Source of the DNA: Paragyromitra xinjiangensis
Lineage: Eukaryota; Ascomycota; Pezizomycetes; Pezizales; Discinaceae
DNA length: 64,000 nt
Assembly (NCBI GenBank): GCA_038503065.1
Contig: JBCAMK010000022.1
Coordinates: 372,001-436,000, forward strand
Reading direction: 5' to 3'
Shown here: in pieces, positions 25,301-40,172 of the stretch
Layout of the letters: each line of letters begins with the position of its first letter
Position numbering within the stretch: the stretch's first letter is position 1
Program-made: the position numbers and the translations under genes
The notes under the pieces: model-generated
What the model saw: only the letters and a program-made list of their open reading frames with translations
What the model was told of the DNA's origin: nothing
The model's database searches: none

Positions 25301-25997
25301 CAAATTAAGCTACGGCGCCCAGCTTCCGGGATCTAGACGAACTCTAGAATCTTGCATTGTGGCCTGACATTCAGTTACTGTGCGTAATTGGGACGGAAGT
25401 CCTTCCGTAAGATAAGTCTCGAATGAATTAATAATTTCTCCGAGCCACATCCCGACAAATTAAGTTCAGCAAATCTTGGTATCGAGAAATTCAGGTACCC
25501 GCACCTGCGTACAGAGTCCCCCTGGAGGTGGTAATCAGCCCATACGGGATTATCCGTAAGCCGAGGATTATCGAGATCTGCATAGGCCGGGGTGGCTTTG
25601 TTTCCCCTGAATTAACCTCTCTAAGCTGCAAGAAGTGTTGGGGCCAAGAGCGTGTGGGTACGTATTCACCAGTTTCACCTCCTATCGAACCACTTTTGAT
25701 GTCGGAGGAAGAAGTCGGAGGAAGGATCGTTTGTTTACTCAACACGTTTTTGTAATAAACCGCTCGGTGGCTTCAGACAACGCTCGGGCCCCTGCCCAGC
25801 CAGCTTTAGGCGATCAATTGGGTTAGCCCTGTCGCTCCCTGCAGCATGGCGAACAACGCGGCAGCAACAACCCCGCCGTGGAGCTCTCGTACATAAACTC
25901 TCCGCCACGACAACTTTTTTCTGCTTCCCATCATCTCCCTATATCCCAATTCCTCTATCAATTCCAATTTCTTCATCCTCAAAACCATAATCACAAG
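22345..25997. other. gene-free region upstream of ERG10
   Basis: About 3.6 kb, AT-rich, with stops in all frames. A 77-codon frame from an ATG at 25028 to 25261 has no recognisable motif and is not called. The last few hundred bases must hold the ERG10 promoter; a CT/CA-rich leader lies at 25905-25997. Confidence 0.4.
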
Positions 25998-27382
<1,385 letters not shown>

Positions 27383-27723
27383 ACGTTGGTAGTTGGGAGG
27401 AGTTTGATATCATGATTTGCATATTTGATTGATGAATACCACAATCCCTTATGGATTCGAATGAAAATAATATTGTCTAGTGACCAACCTGGCATGTTCA
27501 TGAAATATCACGCGACGTCATTTGTAGTGTTCTCTTAGAGTACCTGCAGTCCAGCAGCAGCATTTGATTGACAACCATCTTGCTTCGTCACGCCTTACTC
27601 TACGCCATGCAAAGAAACAAAATCTCTATCTACACAAAGGCTTTCCTCCCCATCAAGGGTATCACGAAGTTAAAATCGAAATCAATCCTGCAACTAGATC
27701 TTTATTTTATTCTTTAGGCTCGT
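27383..27723. other. convergent intergenic ERG10/SES1
   Basis: Short 3'-3' spacer holding both terminators. No gene seen. Confidence 0.4.
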
Positions 27724-29430
27724 CTAAGCCTTTGGTACCTCAGCTTTTGGTGCCTCGGCCTTTGGCTTCGGGGCAGCCTTTGGTTTGCCGGCGCCTTGGC
27801 GCATTGACGTGCTGTCCTTTGCGAGCTCCTTAGTGAACGGGATAAATTCGGGGGCACCAGGAATGTATTTGCGAAGGGGCTCGGGGATGTTCATCCCCTG
27901 TTCAATATTGTTAGCTTTACACCCAACTTATAAGCAAGAGTCAGTTCCAGGTGATAATCCATACCTCCTCGGTTTGGTAATTCTCCATAAGACAGCACAA
28001 AGCCCTTTCGGTTGCGCACAGCGTTGAGTTAAGGCAGTGCACATACGTCTTTGCCGAATCCTGCTGTCTCTTTGTGCCGTAACGAATCTCGAGATTGCGG
28101 CTCTGGTAGTCGGTGCAGTTGGAGCAGGACACGAGTTCTTTGTATTCACCTTGGAATGGGAACCACGCTTCGAGATCGTATTTCTTTGCGGCGGCATTGT
28201 TGAGTGCACCGGAAACAATCGCTACGATGCGGTATGGGATGCCTAGTGACTGGTAGAATTCTTCGGAGTAGCCGATCATCTTGTCGAAGTACTCCCAGGA
28301 CTTTTCAGGCTCGGTGATGACGAATTGTTCGACCTATCGTACCACAGTTTGGGGCTGAGTTAGTGAGTGCCTTTACAGGGAGGAAATTTTTGGTTGAACC
28401 TTTTCAAACTGGTGTACACGGAAGATACCCCACGCGTCTTTCCCATGTGCACCTGCCTCACGACGATAGCATGTGCTGAAACCAGCGTAGCTAATCGGCA
28501 GATCCTTCTGCACCATCCACTCATCTGCATGGAGAGCACTGATTGGTTGTTCACTAGTGGCGATCAAGTACTTATCGTTCTTCTCCTCCCCATCAACAAC
28601 CTTATAAAGCTCCTCATCAAACTGCTCCAGCTGTGCCGTCTTCGCCATCATGTCCTTCAACATGAATTGTGGAGTTTGTAAGGGGGTGTACCCCTTCCCA
28701 GTGAGAAACTCAAGACCATAGTTGATCAGGGCTTGATTAAGGAAGACACCCCAGTGCTTCAAAAAGTACCCACGGTGCCCAACAACCTTGACACCACGCT
28801 CAGCTTCATACCCGTCGAGACGGGAGAGAACGTCATGGTGGGAGAGACAGCTGCGTTTCTCAACAGTGACGCCTTCGGGGGCCCAAGTGCGGATTAGCTC
28901 ATTGTTGTCTTCGTTGTTACTGACTGGTGCGGAGTCATGGACTATGTTTCCGATGGTGCCTAGCTTTGCGTTCAGGGCTTTCTCAACGATAGCGGCAGCG
29001 GCTTCGAGTTCTTTCTTGTCGGCTTCGAGTGCGGCTTTGGCCTCGAGGAAGGCGCTGGCGTCTTCTTTCGCCTATTGGGTGTTAGCTGCGTTTGAGGCGG
29101 CCCAACAGCAAAAGCTAATGGTGTACCTTCTTCTTCTCACCGATCTTCTTCTGGTTTGCATTTATCTCGCTGCCTTTCTGGTCGACTTTATATCTCGCTA
29201 TGCCCCAAAGTCTCGGTTAGCATGCTTCCAACCCATTAAAAAAAAAAGAAACTGAAAAACATGACAAAATGTAATGAAAAAAAAAGCCCTTTCATACCAA
29301 CTCTGAACTCCTCAAACAACGCAATAACCTCATCGACAGCTTCAACAGGGGCATTTCGGCGACGCTGACTCTCACGGATCAGCTCTGGGTTTCCACCCCG
29401 AGCCTCGATAAAGCTGAGAACGTCAAGCAT
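27724..29430 (-). CDS. SES1: seryl-tRNA synthetase, cytosolic
   Basis: Class II aminoacyl-tRNA synthetase that charges tRNA-Ser. Five exons on the minus strand: 29430-29298, 29197-29127, 29071-28400, 28333-27965, 27897-27724, total 472 aa. The N-terminal antiparallel coiled-coil arm that holds the tRNA is visible ([13 protein letters not shown], then Lys/Glu-rich helices through exons 1-3). Motif 2 is [17 protein letters not shown] at the exon 3 end. The serine-site block [12 protein letters not shown] and motif 3 region ([20 protein letters not shown]) are in exon 4. The C-terminal tail is Lys/Ala/Pro-rich, as in eukaryotic cytosolic enzymes. There is no mitochondrial targeting sequence. An A/T-homopolymer-rich intron (29198-29297, 100 nt) is the longest coding intron I see in the window. 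Confidence 0.95.
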
Positions 29431-30106
29431 GGTGATTTATCTATTATGCTTATCGGTAAATAAGAATGGTACTGGTGAGAACTGTTGCGGATCGACGTGT
29501 TTGTGGGGTGAGCCGTGATGTGAAACTGAAGGCGGGGGAGGGGTATCACACATTCTGATTTGGACTGGCGAGATAAGTCAATCGAAGGGTTAGGGTTGGA
29601 GATGTTGCACGATTGATCACTCGGCACTCAACAGACCCATATATTTACTTCTTTATGCTCATAAGCTTCTTCCACTGCTCCACCCTTCCACCTTAACCTT
29701 GCCCTCTCCTGCTACGATTGGCCTTCACCTCTCCTCAAACTTTCAGACAATTCCTTCCATCAATCCTCTTTCTTTTCAGCCTTGTCTAGTCATCAGCTAA
29801 CACCATTTAGCGAATGTCTTACCATCTCTCGAGGGCATCCATCACACCTGGTAGACGTTACATCACCACCTACTATTAAGGATACTCGGACGTCCTTATG
29901 TAATTAGACTCCTTAAATCCACGAAAAAGACTACGCGAGGGCAAGGATGAAGAGAAGGAGGTAGAACCTAAAGGTAATTTAAGGTCTAGCCTAATATATG
30001 CCACGCCATTATCCAGCGTTTGGGCCGTGGAAACTAGCGTAACTCTCGAGATGATCATATTACCCCATAATACCGACCTTGATAGGCTCAGCGCCTCCAG
30101 TCGTAA
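29431..30106. other. intergenic upstream of SES1
   Basis: Holds the SES1 promoter. An ATG at 29814 opens a short frame that could be the first exon of the kinase-like remnant downstream, but no donor can be fixed. Confidence 0.3.
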
Positions 30107-30817
30107 GACATCCGAATCATTTCGTCTTGCCCACCTCCTATAGGGTTAACCACCCCCACCTCCATCAGCGCCTCGACAAGAGCCAACTTCACGGTTATCC
30201 GCGCCATTACACCTCAGATTGCCGTTCTTTCCAACAACCCCGATGACCCCCGCCTTTTCGTTGCTAAGCTTTACGCCCCAAACTCAGCTACACTCAGGCT
30301 GATAGAAAATGAAACCAATGCCTACAAGGCCTGCACGACCCTGCAAGGGCGTGAGATACCCCATTTTTACGAAACACGGCGCCTGATCAACTCACTTAAC
30401 CCCCCCACCCCCGTTCTCCCCACTGAATACATTGACCCTGGTATTACAATAGAAACCCCTCGCGACATGATCAAGCTCGCCCAACCACACGAACGTGACA
30501 AGGCAATCAACTACCTTAGATCCCTCCGCCCGAGCGGGGAGGAAGCGCTGCGAGCACTTCACCAGAGCGCCTTTTGCTACAGTGACGCCTGTAGTCGTAA
30601 TATGGTTCTATCGGTTGATCGTAACGGAGATGAGACCGTTGTAATCCTTGATTTCGATATGGCCAAGGGTTTTTCGGATCTAGAGAAATGTAGGAAGAAG
30701 GAATAGCAAGATTGGATGCAATTTGACGCGGCTTTCTGGGTTGACAAAAGTGAGGAGAGGTTAGTAGTGCGACCTGGTAGCCCTAGCTCTGGGAGCTACC
30801 CCACGATTGGTGCCTAG
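30107..30817 (+). pseudogene. protein-kinase-like fold remnant
   Basis: A frame open from 30107 reads through to a TAG at 30704-30706 and then stays open to 30817: one stop in about 236 codons, far from chance. The sequence has the order of a kinase-like domain: RLFVAKLYAP (a possible strand with the ATP-binding Lys), NETNAYKACTTLQGREIPHFY (helix C side), EEALRALHQSAFCYSDACSRNM, which resembles a catalytic loop with Asp and Asn, and VVILDFDMAKG, which resembles the DFG region. This matches the small kinase/APH-like proteins common in ascomycetes. The usual HGD is YSD here, so activity is doubtful. No in-frame ATG precedes the domain (first ATG at 30467). It is either a gene with an unseen 5' exon and an early stop, or a pseudogene. 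Confidence 0.5.
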
Positions 30818-31595
30818 TAACGGCATATATATAGGCTAATGGAATAGGAAAAACTTCAAATATTTAATCAACTCCCCAGTGGTAGCTGCCTAGATCCACT
30901 CACCCTATGTCACTCGGTCTAAAATTTAGATATTCTGTTAGGACATACACTTCAACCGCCTCATAAAGATTCGCCCCAAGCCAAAGTTTACGGTTGTGGC
31001 TGAATAAAGTCTCATTTTGCAAAGTGGAATGTTCTGGGAAATACTGCGGCAGTGATTAAATATACACAGTACATATGTTTCGCGATATCTGGAGATAAAG
31101 GTGAGATTAAGAAGATATAGTATCACAGAGCCTATATCTAAGAAGAAAAGTCAACGCTAGATTTTAAAATTAACTTGAATTTAGCAGTCGTCTTGGCAAG
31201 ATGAAGGCGTTCCACACTCAGATTCAAAGACTTTCCTGGTCACGCCAGCAATAGCTCAATTGGACAGCGAACGAACAAATTATTGGCAGTTAGTCTTGAG
31301 CTTGATTCTTTGAAAAATTTCCAGAACGGTATGGGAGTTTTGGCAAAGTTTTGTTATTGATAGACCGGAGCAAGTCACAGTACCTCTATATTTTGGGTGG
31401 TTTATATGCAAGGGAAGCCCTAGGCCAGAAATTCACCCTCGTATTAATTATTTAAGCCGGTAAACAGGTAGTCGCTGCTAGATAGCCCGGCCTGGATATT
31501 TATCTATCGCGGTCGTGATATCTCAGCCTATGCTATTTTTGCGCCTGCGTTGCCGGGTGCCGATCACTTTAAAAATGCGGGTAACAGCCTTTTTG
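30818..31595. other. intergenic upstream of NFU1
   Basis: AT-rich, no supported gene. Contains the NFU1 promoter at its right end. Confidence 0.4.
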
Positions 31596-31603
31596 TGACG
31601 TCA
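31596..31603 (+). promoter_or_regulatory. CRE (TGACGTCA) before NFU1
   Basis: Perfect 8-bp ATF/CREB palindrome 48 bp before the NFU1 ATG. Fungal bZIP factors of the Atf1 stress-response type bind this core by established knowledge. Its position suggests use, but it may lie within the leader. Confidence 0.5.
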
Positions 31604-31651
31604 GCTTCTGCATTCACTCACCACCACAGTCTCATAGAATACTTCCAGAAG

Positions 31652-32642
31652 ATGGCTTCCCGACCAGTAATATCAGCACTACGGCTCGCTCGCCCTCTAG
31701 CTATCCGTGGAATCCACACTTCCCCCCGCCAATTCTCCCCAGTCCTGCCATCGCGCCCTTCCGTACGATGTTTCCCCTCCACCCGACTTAGACAGTCATT
31801 CCAGTGGCAATCCGTACGAACGATGTTCATCCAGACTGAACCAACCCCAAACCCAGATGCACTGAAGTTTGTACCCGGCACTTCAGTTCTCCCCGCTGGT
31901 GCATCTTCGATGGAATATCTGGATGGACGCGATACATACAATTCGCCACTGGCGCGTAAGCTCTTTGCGGTAGACGGTGTACGGGGCGTTTTCTATGGTC
32001 CGGATTTCATCACTATCACCAAGTCTGAAGATGCGAACTGGGCGTTTCTGAAGCCCGAGGTCTTTTCGTTGATTACTGAGGTGTTGAACTCTGGTTCTTC
32101 TGTTGTAACGGAAGGGACGACACAGGCGGAGGATACGATGGCGAAGGAAGGCGATAGTGAGGTTGTGTCTATGATTAAAGAGTTGTTGGATACTAGGATT
32201 AGGCCTTCTATTCAAGAGGGTATGGAGTTTTCTCTGCTAGTGTGGTTTATGAGGCAGAGTATACTCAATGAGGTACACGCTACTAATCATTTTCTCAATA
32301 GACGGTGGAGACATTGAATACCGAGGATTCGAAAACGGAAATGTCTTATTAAAACTACGCGGAGCTTGCAGAACCTGCGACTCTTCGACAATAACGTTGA
32401 AAAACGGGATCGAGTCCATGTTGATGCATTATGTACCATCACCTTCCCTTTCTCAGGAACTCAAACTCAAACTAACGAAATTCTAGATTGAGGAAGTCAA
32501 GGGTGTAACTCAGATAATGGACCAAGAAGAGGAAATAGCCATACGAGAATTTGAAAAGTTTGAAGAAAGACTGAGGAAAGTGAAGGGGCCTGACGCTATA
32601 GCGAGCACGGGGAAAGGAGGCCTAGATAGTGCGCCAGCATAG
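31652..32642 (+). CDS. NFU1: mitochondrial NifU-like iron-sulfur scaffold protein
   Basis: Late-acting mitochondrial Fe-S carrier that supplies [4Fe-4S] clusters to enzymes such as lipoate synthase and aconitase. Three exons: 31652-32219, 32302-32432, 32487-32642, total 284 aa. Residues 1-57 form an Arg/Ser-rich presequence without acids ([18 protein letters not shown]). The Nfu N-terminal domain follows ([18 protein letters not shown], about 59-150), then the NifU domain with [17 protein letters not shown] across the first splice and the cluster-binding C212-R-T-C215. The C-terminus ends in a Glu/Lys-rich helix. The frame is open upstream of the chosen ATG, but that start gives the targeting peptide directly. 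A CRE lies 48 bp upstream. Confidence 0.94.
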
Positions 32643-35631
32643 ATAAACAATGTGACGGGGACTCTAAAAGAACACCAAATCAAAAGTAATTCAGCTTCCT
32701 TTCTACATCCATGTTACCCTATCAGTTCTTTGATACCCTGGCTGTAAGAGGTACATACTCGCCCCCTCTACAGTCAAGTTTATGGCATGAGGCTAAGTAG
32801 GGGTGTTGCCTATTGCCTTTTTCCCACTCGCCGTTCAGTATATGCCGGGAAACTGCCTCCAGCTGTTGCGAATGCCCAACCAATTCACCTTCCCGATACC
32901 AAACATCTGGTACTAGTTTAAAAAAAGTAATTCATCGAGGATATCCATAGCACAGCTCATCCACAGCCATTCTCCATATTTGTATCTTGAACTTCCTTAG
33001 CACGAGACGAGATCTAGTAGAACCAGACATTGGGATGCTCTGTTCTCACCCAAGTTTCAGTCCACTGTTCTCCGACCGCAGAACCATGTGTTCTTTCTCT
33101 TGCGCTGACAACGAGAGTGATAATAAAATGTTCCAGGTAGAAGTAAGACCGAACATACAAGTAGCCTTGCCAGGAATATCAGAGACTTCTTTGGCTAAAC
33201 AACCATCCATTCGTTTCAGTAATGGAGTTTTACGCAACCAGAACGCCATACAATGGCTAGCAAATAATCTTCCCACAGCTCGCCACACTCTCGGCATAGT
33301 GATCGCAATTCCAGCCTACTGAAAATCTTCCATCTCCTCACAAGTAACATGAACTGTTACCAATAAGGCTGTTCGGGTCCATGGCAGGTCTACTTGCCCC
33401 AATATAGCCTCTGCATTAAAGACTCCTTCTCTCCTTCAGCGACTATGGTAGCCGAAGCATAAAATAGACAGTCGAGCCTATTGCATAGATATTCGGAGCC
33501 ATTTCCGAATTTCTGCTGAAAAGGTGTAAGTTTCTAAGCCCCAGAACTCAAAAATAATACGAACCTGGATTTTCAATAAACCTTATTCCGGAAACCGCTC
33601 TAACAATACGGCATCCTCGCCCCCACCGAACCTCGGTGATTCACTCCAAGACCTCATGAGGAAACCGCCGCCGCCAAAAAATCCACGATACAAGACCCTC
33701 GTAATAGTTCCTAGTTCAAATGTTGGGTTTCACAAAAACCCTGGCGCCGAATTTATTACTTCCTAGAGTGGCTCATTCGTTATTCATCAAGTAACCAAAT
33801 CTACAAAGGAGTAAAGCATCATAACTACCTTGCAAAGTCGGAACAACCTAGCTCTTTGTCGTCATCGACAAATAGATTTCCTTGTACTGCTGTTCATGGC
33901 TGAGTCTAGGAGTTCTTAGAAAAAGATTTCCATGAAACTTCCGGTCCTTATCACCACTTTCTATCAATTGCATACATATCGCAGTTGGTGTTTTCGTTTT
34001 TATCGACAACGCTCTAAATGTTTTATTTTCTACCGATCGAGAGATACCCTGATGTGTTCGGATTGATGCCGGATTCTTAGCGTGTCTGAGTAGGGAATAT
34101 CTTCATAACCAATGCAAGAGTCATCGCAGCCACTAGAAGTAAGCATAATCGAGCTTTTGAATCTAGTCTGAAGTATATGTAGGTGGGGTCAATAGTGTGG
34201 GTAAGGTTGAGATATGAGCGATGCTTAGCAAACTCCAAAATTTAGTCTACCACGCAACTGTTCCCCGTCACGAGACATACTTCAACAGTACACAATGTTA
34301 TTCTCAGGAAGTTTTCGGTTTTAAACCCATGCTTTGGCCTAGTTTTTGTCAGTATGGTGATAGATAAAGCCCCAAGATATGTTTGCTGCTAGGGAAGGAA
34401 CTCACGTCGGTGAGTGTCTGTAGAATCTTTTTGGTTGAAGTATGGTTGAACCTTTCCCAAAATATTTTTAGTTGATCATATTGCTGAAATTAAAGACTTC
34501 GGAGGAGTCGAAAAGGTATAGGGAAACCTATCATGATAGCAGAAAGGTAGTGAGCGTTCAATGGCTGCATGGCTTTTTAAGTCGTCCTGGAATAGCAGGA
34601 TAGAGGTTGTTAACACAGTAGGGTAACCATCCGTATGCATAGAATGATGTTGGCTCTGCACCCAAAAATTTGGTCCTGAGCTAGTGGTGTACGCAGAGCC
34701 ACGTGCCATCCTATAGAATCACCCTTTATCACACTCTCAAATATTCACGGTATATACATGTATTCAGTTATCTCAGCTCCCAAAAGTTCGGATTCAAACA
34801 GCAAGGATGAACTGCAGTTATTTAAACTCTACCCAACGAGATAAACTAGTGGCAGTGACCTTATCCTTAATTCCCGACTTCTATTTCGCTTTCCAAGTAG
34901 GCCAAAATCCCGACTCCAATTCACTTTAACGCCTTTTCCAAATTCCATCTTCATGCCTGAGTAGTTAACATCGTCACATCTCATTCAACCTCTTAGTATA
35001 GTGGATCACCAGTCTCTTGCGATTACCATAACCATGTCGTGCAAGAGCGACGACATAAAGACCATGAGAAACTACATGTACTCAAGAGCTACACCTCATC
35101 AGATTTCGCCTCCACAGTAAAAAACCCCTAGTTCTTTCGAAAACTCAAAACTGGATAAAATTGCCATAGCGATAGAAGGATTCTTAGCTACAATAGAGTT
35201 AATAAAAGGCAGGCCGGTAATTCACCCTACAAACCCCACCCAGTGACTCTTAACCGTAAACCAGAAACTTAAATCCAGACGATGTTTTATTACCCCTGTA
35301 CTCGTGCTATCATTGCAAGGAGAAAAACTGATACACTTATGCCAAGATGAAGTCACCACCCAGGCTAACCTGTCACGTACATATGAAATACAGAACGATC
35401 ACCGAAAAGCTGTTGAAGTACAAACAAAAACACCATGAGACCAAACCTCCCCCGAATATTCCCACGGCACTCATCTCATTCATTAATTAGCAGTCTCCGG
35501 TCTGCGCAGATCAGTAATTTTGCAACCTGCAATCCAACGTTAGCCACCCAAGCCCGTATCACAAGAAAAAATAAAAATAAAAGTCACACGACCGACTTAC
35601 ACCACAGTAACCACACCCTACTTTAGCTCTA
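32643..35631. other. gene-free region
   Basis: About 3 kb, AT-rich, with no supported gene. Opposed frames at 32987-33322 (+) and 33046-33297 (-) overlap each other and show no motif. Confidence 0.4.
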
Positions 35632-36128
35632 TTAGCATTGCTGCAAACCCTTTTCTACTTTCCCAACCACATCCCCCTGCGTGTCCCCTCCCTTCTTTAC
35701 TCCGTCCCTGAAAGCCTTAACCACAAAAAAAGTAACTACCGCGAGCATCACGTAGTAAAAAAATGTCGTGAGCACAACCGCAGCCACGATTTCGGTTGGG
35801 ACCTTGACTTCGGCCCGCCATTTATCCCAGAAGAGCGTAGTCCTATTGAGAACATCAATGTCCAGTCCTTCAAGCACCTAGTGGCCGTCAGTACAAGAAC
35901 AGAAGAGACTTCAAACATAATAGTGCTATCCACCGAGCAAGAGAAAAAATAACTCACATTCTGCAACGCAAGCGGGTCGATAAAAGGTAACAGGCAGCCC
36001 TCTCCAGCAAGTTCCATTAGTTTTTCGTATTGGATCCTCATGCTTAATTCGGCAGCTCTGAGGGAGAGGAGGAACGGCAGAAGAAAGCCGAGGATGAGTA
36101 GGGGCAGTTTCAGGTCGGAGAGATGCAT
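35632..36128 (-). CDS. small two-helix membrane protein (138 aa)
   Basis: I do not recognise a family. Two exons on the minus strand, 36128-35958 and 35877-35632, joined by an 80-nt intron with GTGAGT donor and CACTAG acceptor. The N-terminus is a hydrophobic signal or anchor (LKLPLLILGFLLPFLLSL, about residues 6-23). A hydrophilic loop of some 60 residues contains LFWDKWRAEV. A second long membrane segment (IVAAVVLTTFFYYVMLAVVTF, about 87-108) is followed by a basic, Gly-rich tail ending KGLQQC. Layout suggests a secretory-pathway membrane protein with the loop outside or luminal. The clean intron restoring one frame between two membrane segments argues that this is a real gene. Confidence 0.6.
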
Positions 36129-36342
36129 GTTTATAGATTTAATTCGTGTATTTGTTAGGGTGTCAAGAGTGGGTGAGTCTTTAGATGAGTTAAGAACAAG
36201 AAGGTATTCTGGAATTGCAGGACTGAGGGTTTTAACGCAGTGAGGAGAGAAATCACTTTGGAACGTGAAGCGTGGAAAAACGTTTTCCCCGTGCTCGAAA
36301 CCTTAATTGCAAGTTAGTGGAATGGAGATGAAGAAGATAAAT

Positions 36343-36420
36343 AAAGTGGAGATTGGAGAGGAGGAGATGGAGGAGATGGAGAAAGTAGAGATTGGAGAGG
36401 TGGAGATGAAGGAGATGAAG
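36343..36420 (+). repeat. 39-bp purine-rich tandem repeat, two copies
   Basis: Copy 1 at 36343-36381 and copy 2 at 36382-36420 begin AAAGTGGAGATTGGAGAG and AAAGTAGAGATTGGAGAG and differ at few positions. Read in one frame they encode a 13-residue Glu-rich unit (KVEIGEEEMEEME). The surrounding frame is only about 54 codons from its first ATG, so coding is unproven. Confidence 0.75.
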
Positions 36421-37276
36421 AGATCAAACGTGTGGCTCTTCCTAAAAGCCTTAGGCTCGTTCCCATCCCCTACTGCCTACGGTGCGTAGAAGCCTTCGGT
36501 AGTATGGGGCTGGGCACGAGACTATAAAAGCCTACATTAATTTATTTTGGAAATTTGAAGCCATTTAGCAGGCCATTTAGCCACTTAAAACCCCCCCTTC
36601 AGGACACTCGTTCCAAAGCCCTCCCAAGGATTATTCTTTAGTCAATTACAAACAACTCCGTCTTGTTCGAAGTGGTTATAGAGCCCGAAACGATCTTTGA
36701 AAGCCACAACCCCCAATACTATATACCCCAGTTCCTATCTCTTTAACCTTACTTTCTCCCCTGTTACCACCATCGCCACCTCTCTCTCCATCTCCCTCTT
36801 CACATTTTTCCCCATACCCACCACCCATCCCGTCCTTCTCTCCCAGCACCACCACGGAGCGCCATAAACCCCAGTATCGCCAGTAACACGTAGTACAAGG
36901 TCACGCCATTACCAGTCCCGCCGTGGTCGGGTTGGAGCTTTATTATCCCCCAATAATACCTCATGGGTGAATCTATTCTCTTTGGAAATATCCAAGATCC
37001 TAACGAAAGTCCCTTGAGCTTGGAACTCGGGTTTGCTTAGCGATTGTCAGTATGGAGATAAACAATATCCTACGCATGACTAGTCTGGCCCACTGAGCGA
37101 AAATATGAAGAATCTTCTCGACTAGAGGGAGTGGCCGTATTTCGGAAGCAATTACCTGCGGTTGATCCATCGTTCGTTCCATAATTATATCCCCAGCTTT
37201 GAAGAAGAAAATGGGGAAATGAGGCGGCCGAAGACAAAACAGACAGCCTGCTGTCTGATAGGCCGTCCATCGAGAA

Positions 37277-37405
37277 AAAGTGGTCCTACACAAGGTGAGG
37301 TTGAAGGGGAGAAGCAGTCCTCCACAATGTGAGACCCCCAAAAAGATGTGGTCCTCTCCAAGACGAGGATGAAGAGAAGTTCTTAACAAAGCGAGGTTGT
37401 TAACG
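37277..37405 (+). repeat. imperfect tandem repeat, about 33-bp unit
   Basis: Three to four degenerate units of the form GTCCTNNNCAAGNNGAGGNTGAAG. Clearest are GTGGTCCTACACAAGGTGAG and GTGGTCCTCTCCAAGACGAG, with a weaker middle copy and a divergent last one. Confidence 0.55.
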
Positions 37406-37991
37406 GGGTGAGAGAGGCCTCTTAGCCACAGGCCAGTAGCTAACCTGAAGAGCCACATGCCACACAACGAGCGAGACCATACCCTCCCGTCAGCGGCGAA
37501 CGAGAATATATGCTTCCTATCCAGCAGAAATATGCATATACGAGAGGGCTGAGACGACCTTACTGTAACTATAACTAGACTACTTTTGCAATACCATCGC
37601 AAGGAGGGCAACTTCATCAATTCTACATGATCATATAAAAGAGGCAAACCCTGCCACAGAAAATTCACATAGCTGTTATACTTGCTGCAGGTATTCCTAT
37701 GTTTATATAGCAGCCTTTTTACTTGTTCCCTATTCCGTAGTCTTCGGTAAGATCAATCTACTTATTCTTCAAAATCTCGAGAAATGGCGAGTGATTTCTT
37801 ATGATCTTAAGAGTTTGTCTTCGCAGTAGTAATTCACCATGCTTTTTCCGTTTCATGATGCCTACGCCTTTCACCCTCTCTCTGCCTCTTCAAGCCAGGT
37901 TTAGACATACTACATGCACCCATATTCTCCCCCAAACACGAACCATGGGAACAGCTATAAGCATGAATCCCACAGCCCGTACCCCCATACA

Positions 37992-39903
<1,912 letters not shown>

Positions 39904-40172
39904 ATCTGTATTCAAAGACACCCATGAGCTCACAGTCAGAGATATGACGTTGAGGAGCACAGCAGTGCTGAGAGTTACCCGTCCTGCGCCACAACCCATC
40001 ACTCGCATAGTGGGGAGCGAGTCTTGGCAGTCGCGGGGCTTTTACATCACGGAATTACAACGCGGGGAAAAATCTTTTAGAGTGGGAGTCACAGCTACCA
40101 CTCATATATACCGTCATCTCCCCACACCTAAATCCCCAATTCCTATGCTCCATTGAGTTCACCCACGATCCA
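39904..40172. promoter_or_regulatory. shared divergent promoter ECD / LYS2
   Basis: The 269 bp between the two start codons. It contains GAGTCA at 40086-40091 and TATATA at 40105-40110, both placed to serve LYS2. Confidence 0.6.
40086..40091 (-). promoter_or_regulatory. Gcn4/CPC1-type core site upstream of LYS2
   Basis: TGACTC on the minus strand (GAGTCA on plus), 82 bp before the LYS2 ATG and just upstream of a TATATA. General amino-acid control factors bind this core, and lysine genes are classic targets. It is a single six-base match, so moderate support. Confidence 0.45.

Larger units (their letters stand above)
36129..37991. other. gene-free region with two tandem-repeat patches
   Basis: Contains a purine-rich 39-bp tandem duplication (36343-36420) and an imperfect repeat patch (37277-37405). 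A 222-codon minus-strand frame (37000-37668) runs through the second patch but has no recognisable domain and is not called. Confidence 0.4.

Noticed and set aside
37000..37668. 222-codon minus-strand frame
   Set aside because: Runs through a degenerate tandem repeat, has an odd Cys/Trp/Arg-rich composition, no domain and no promoter signal.
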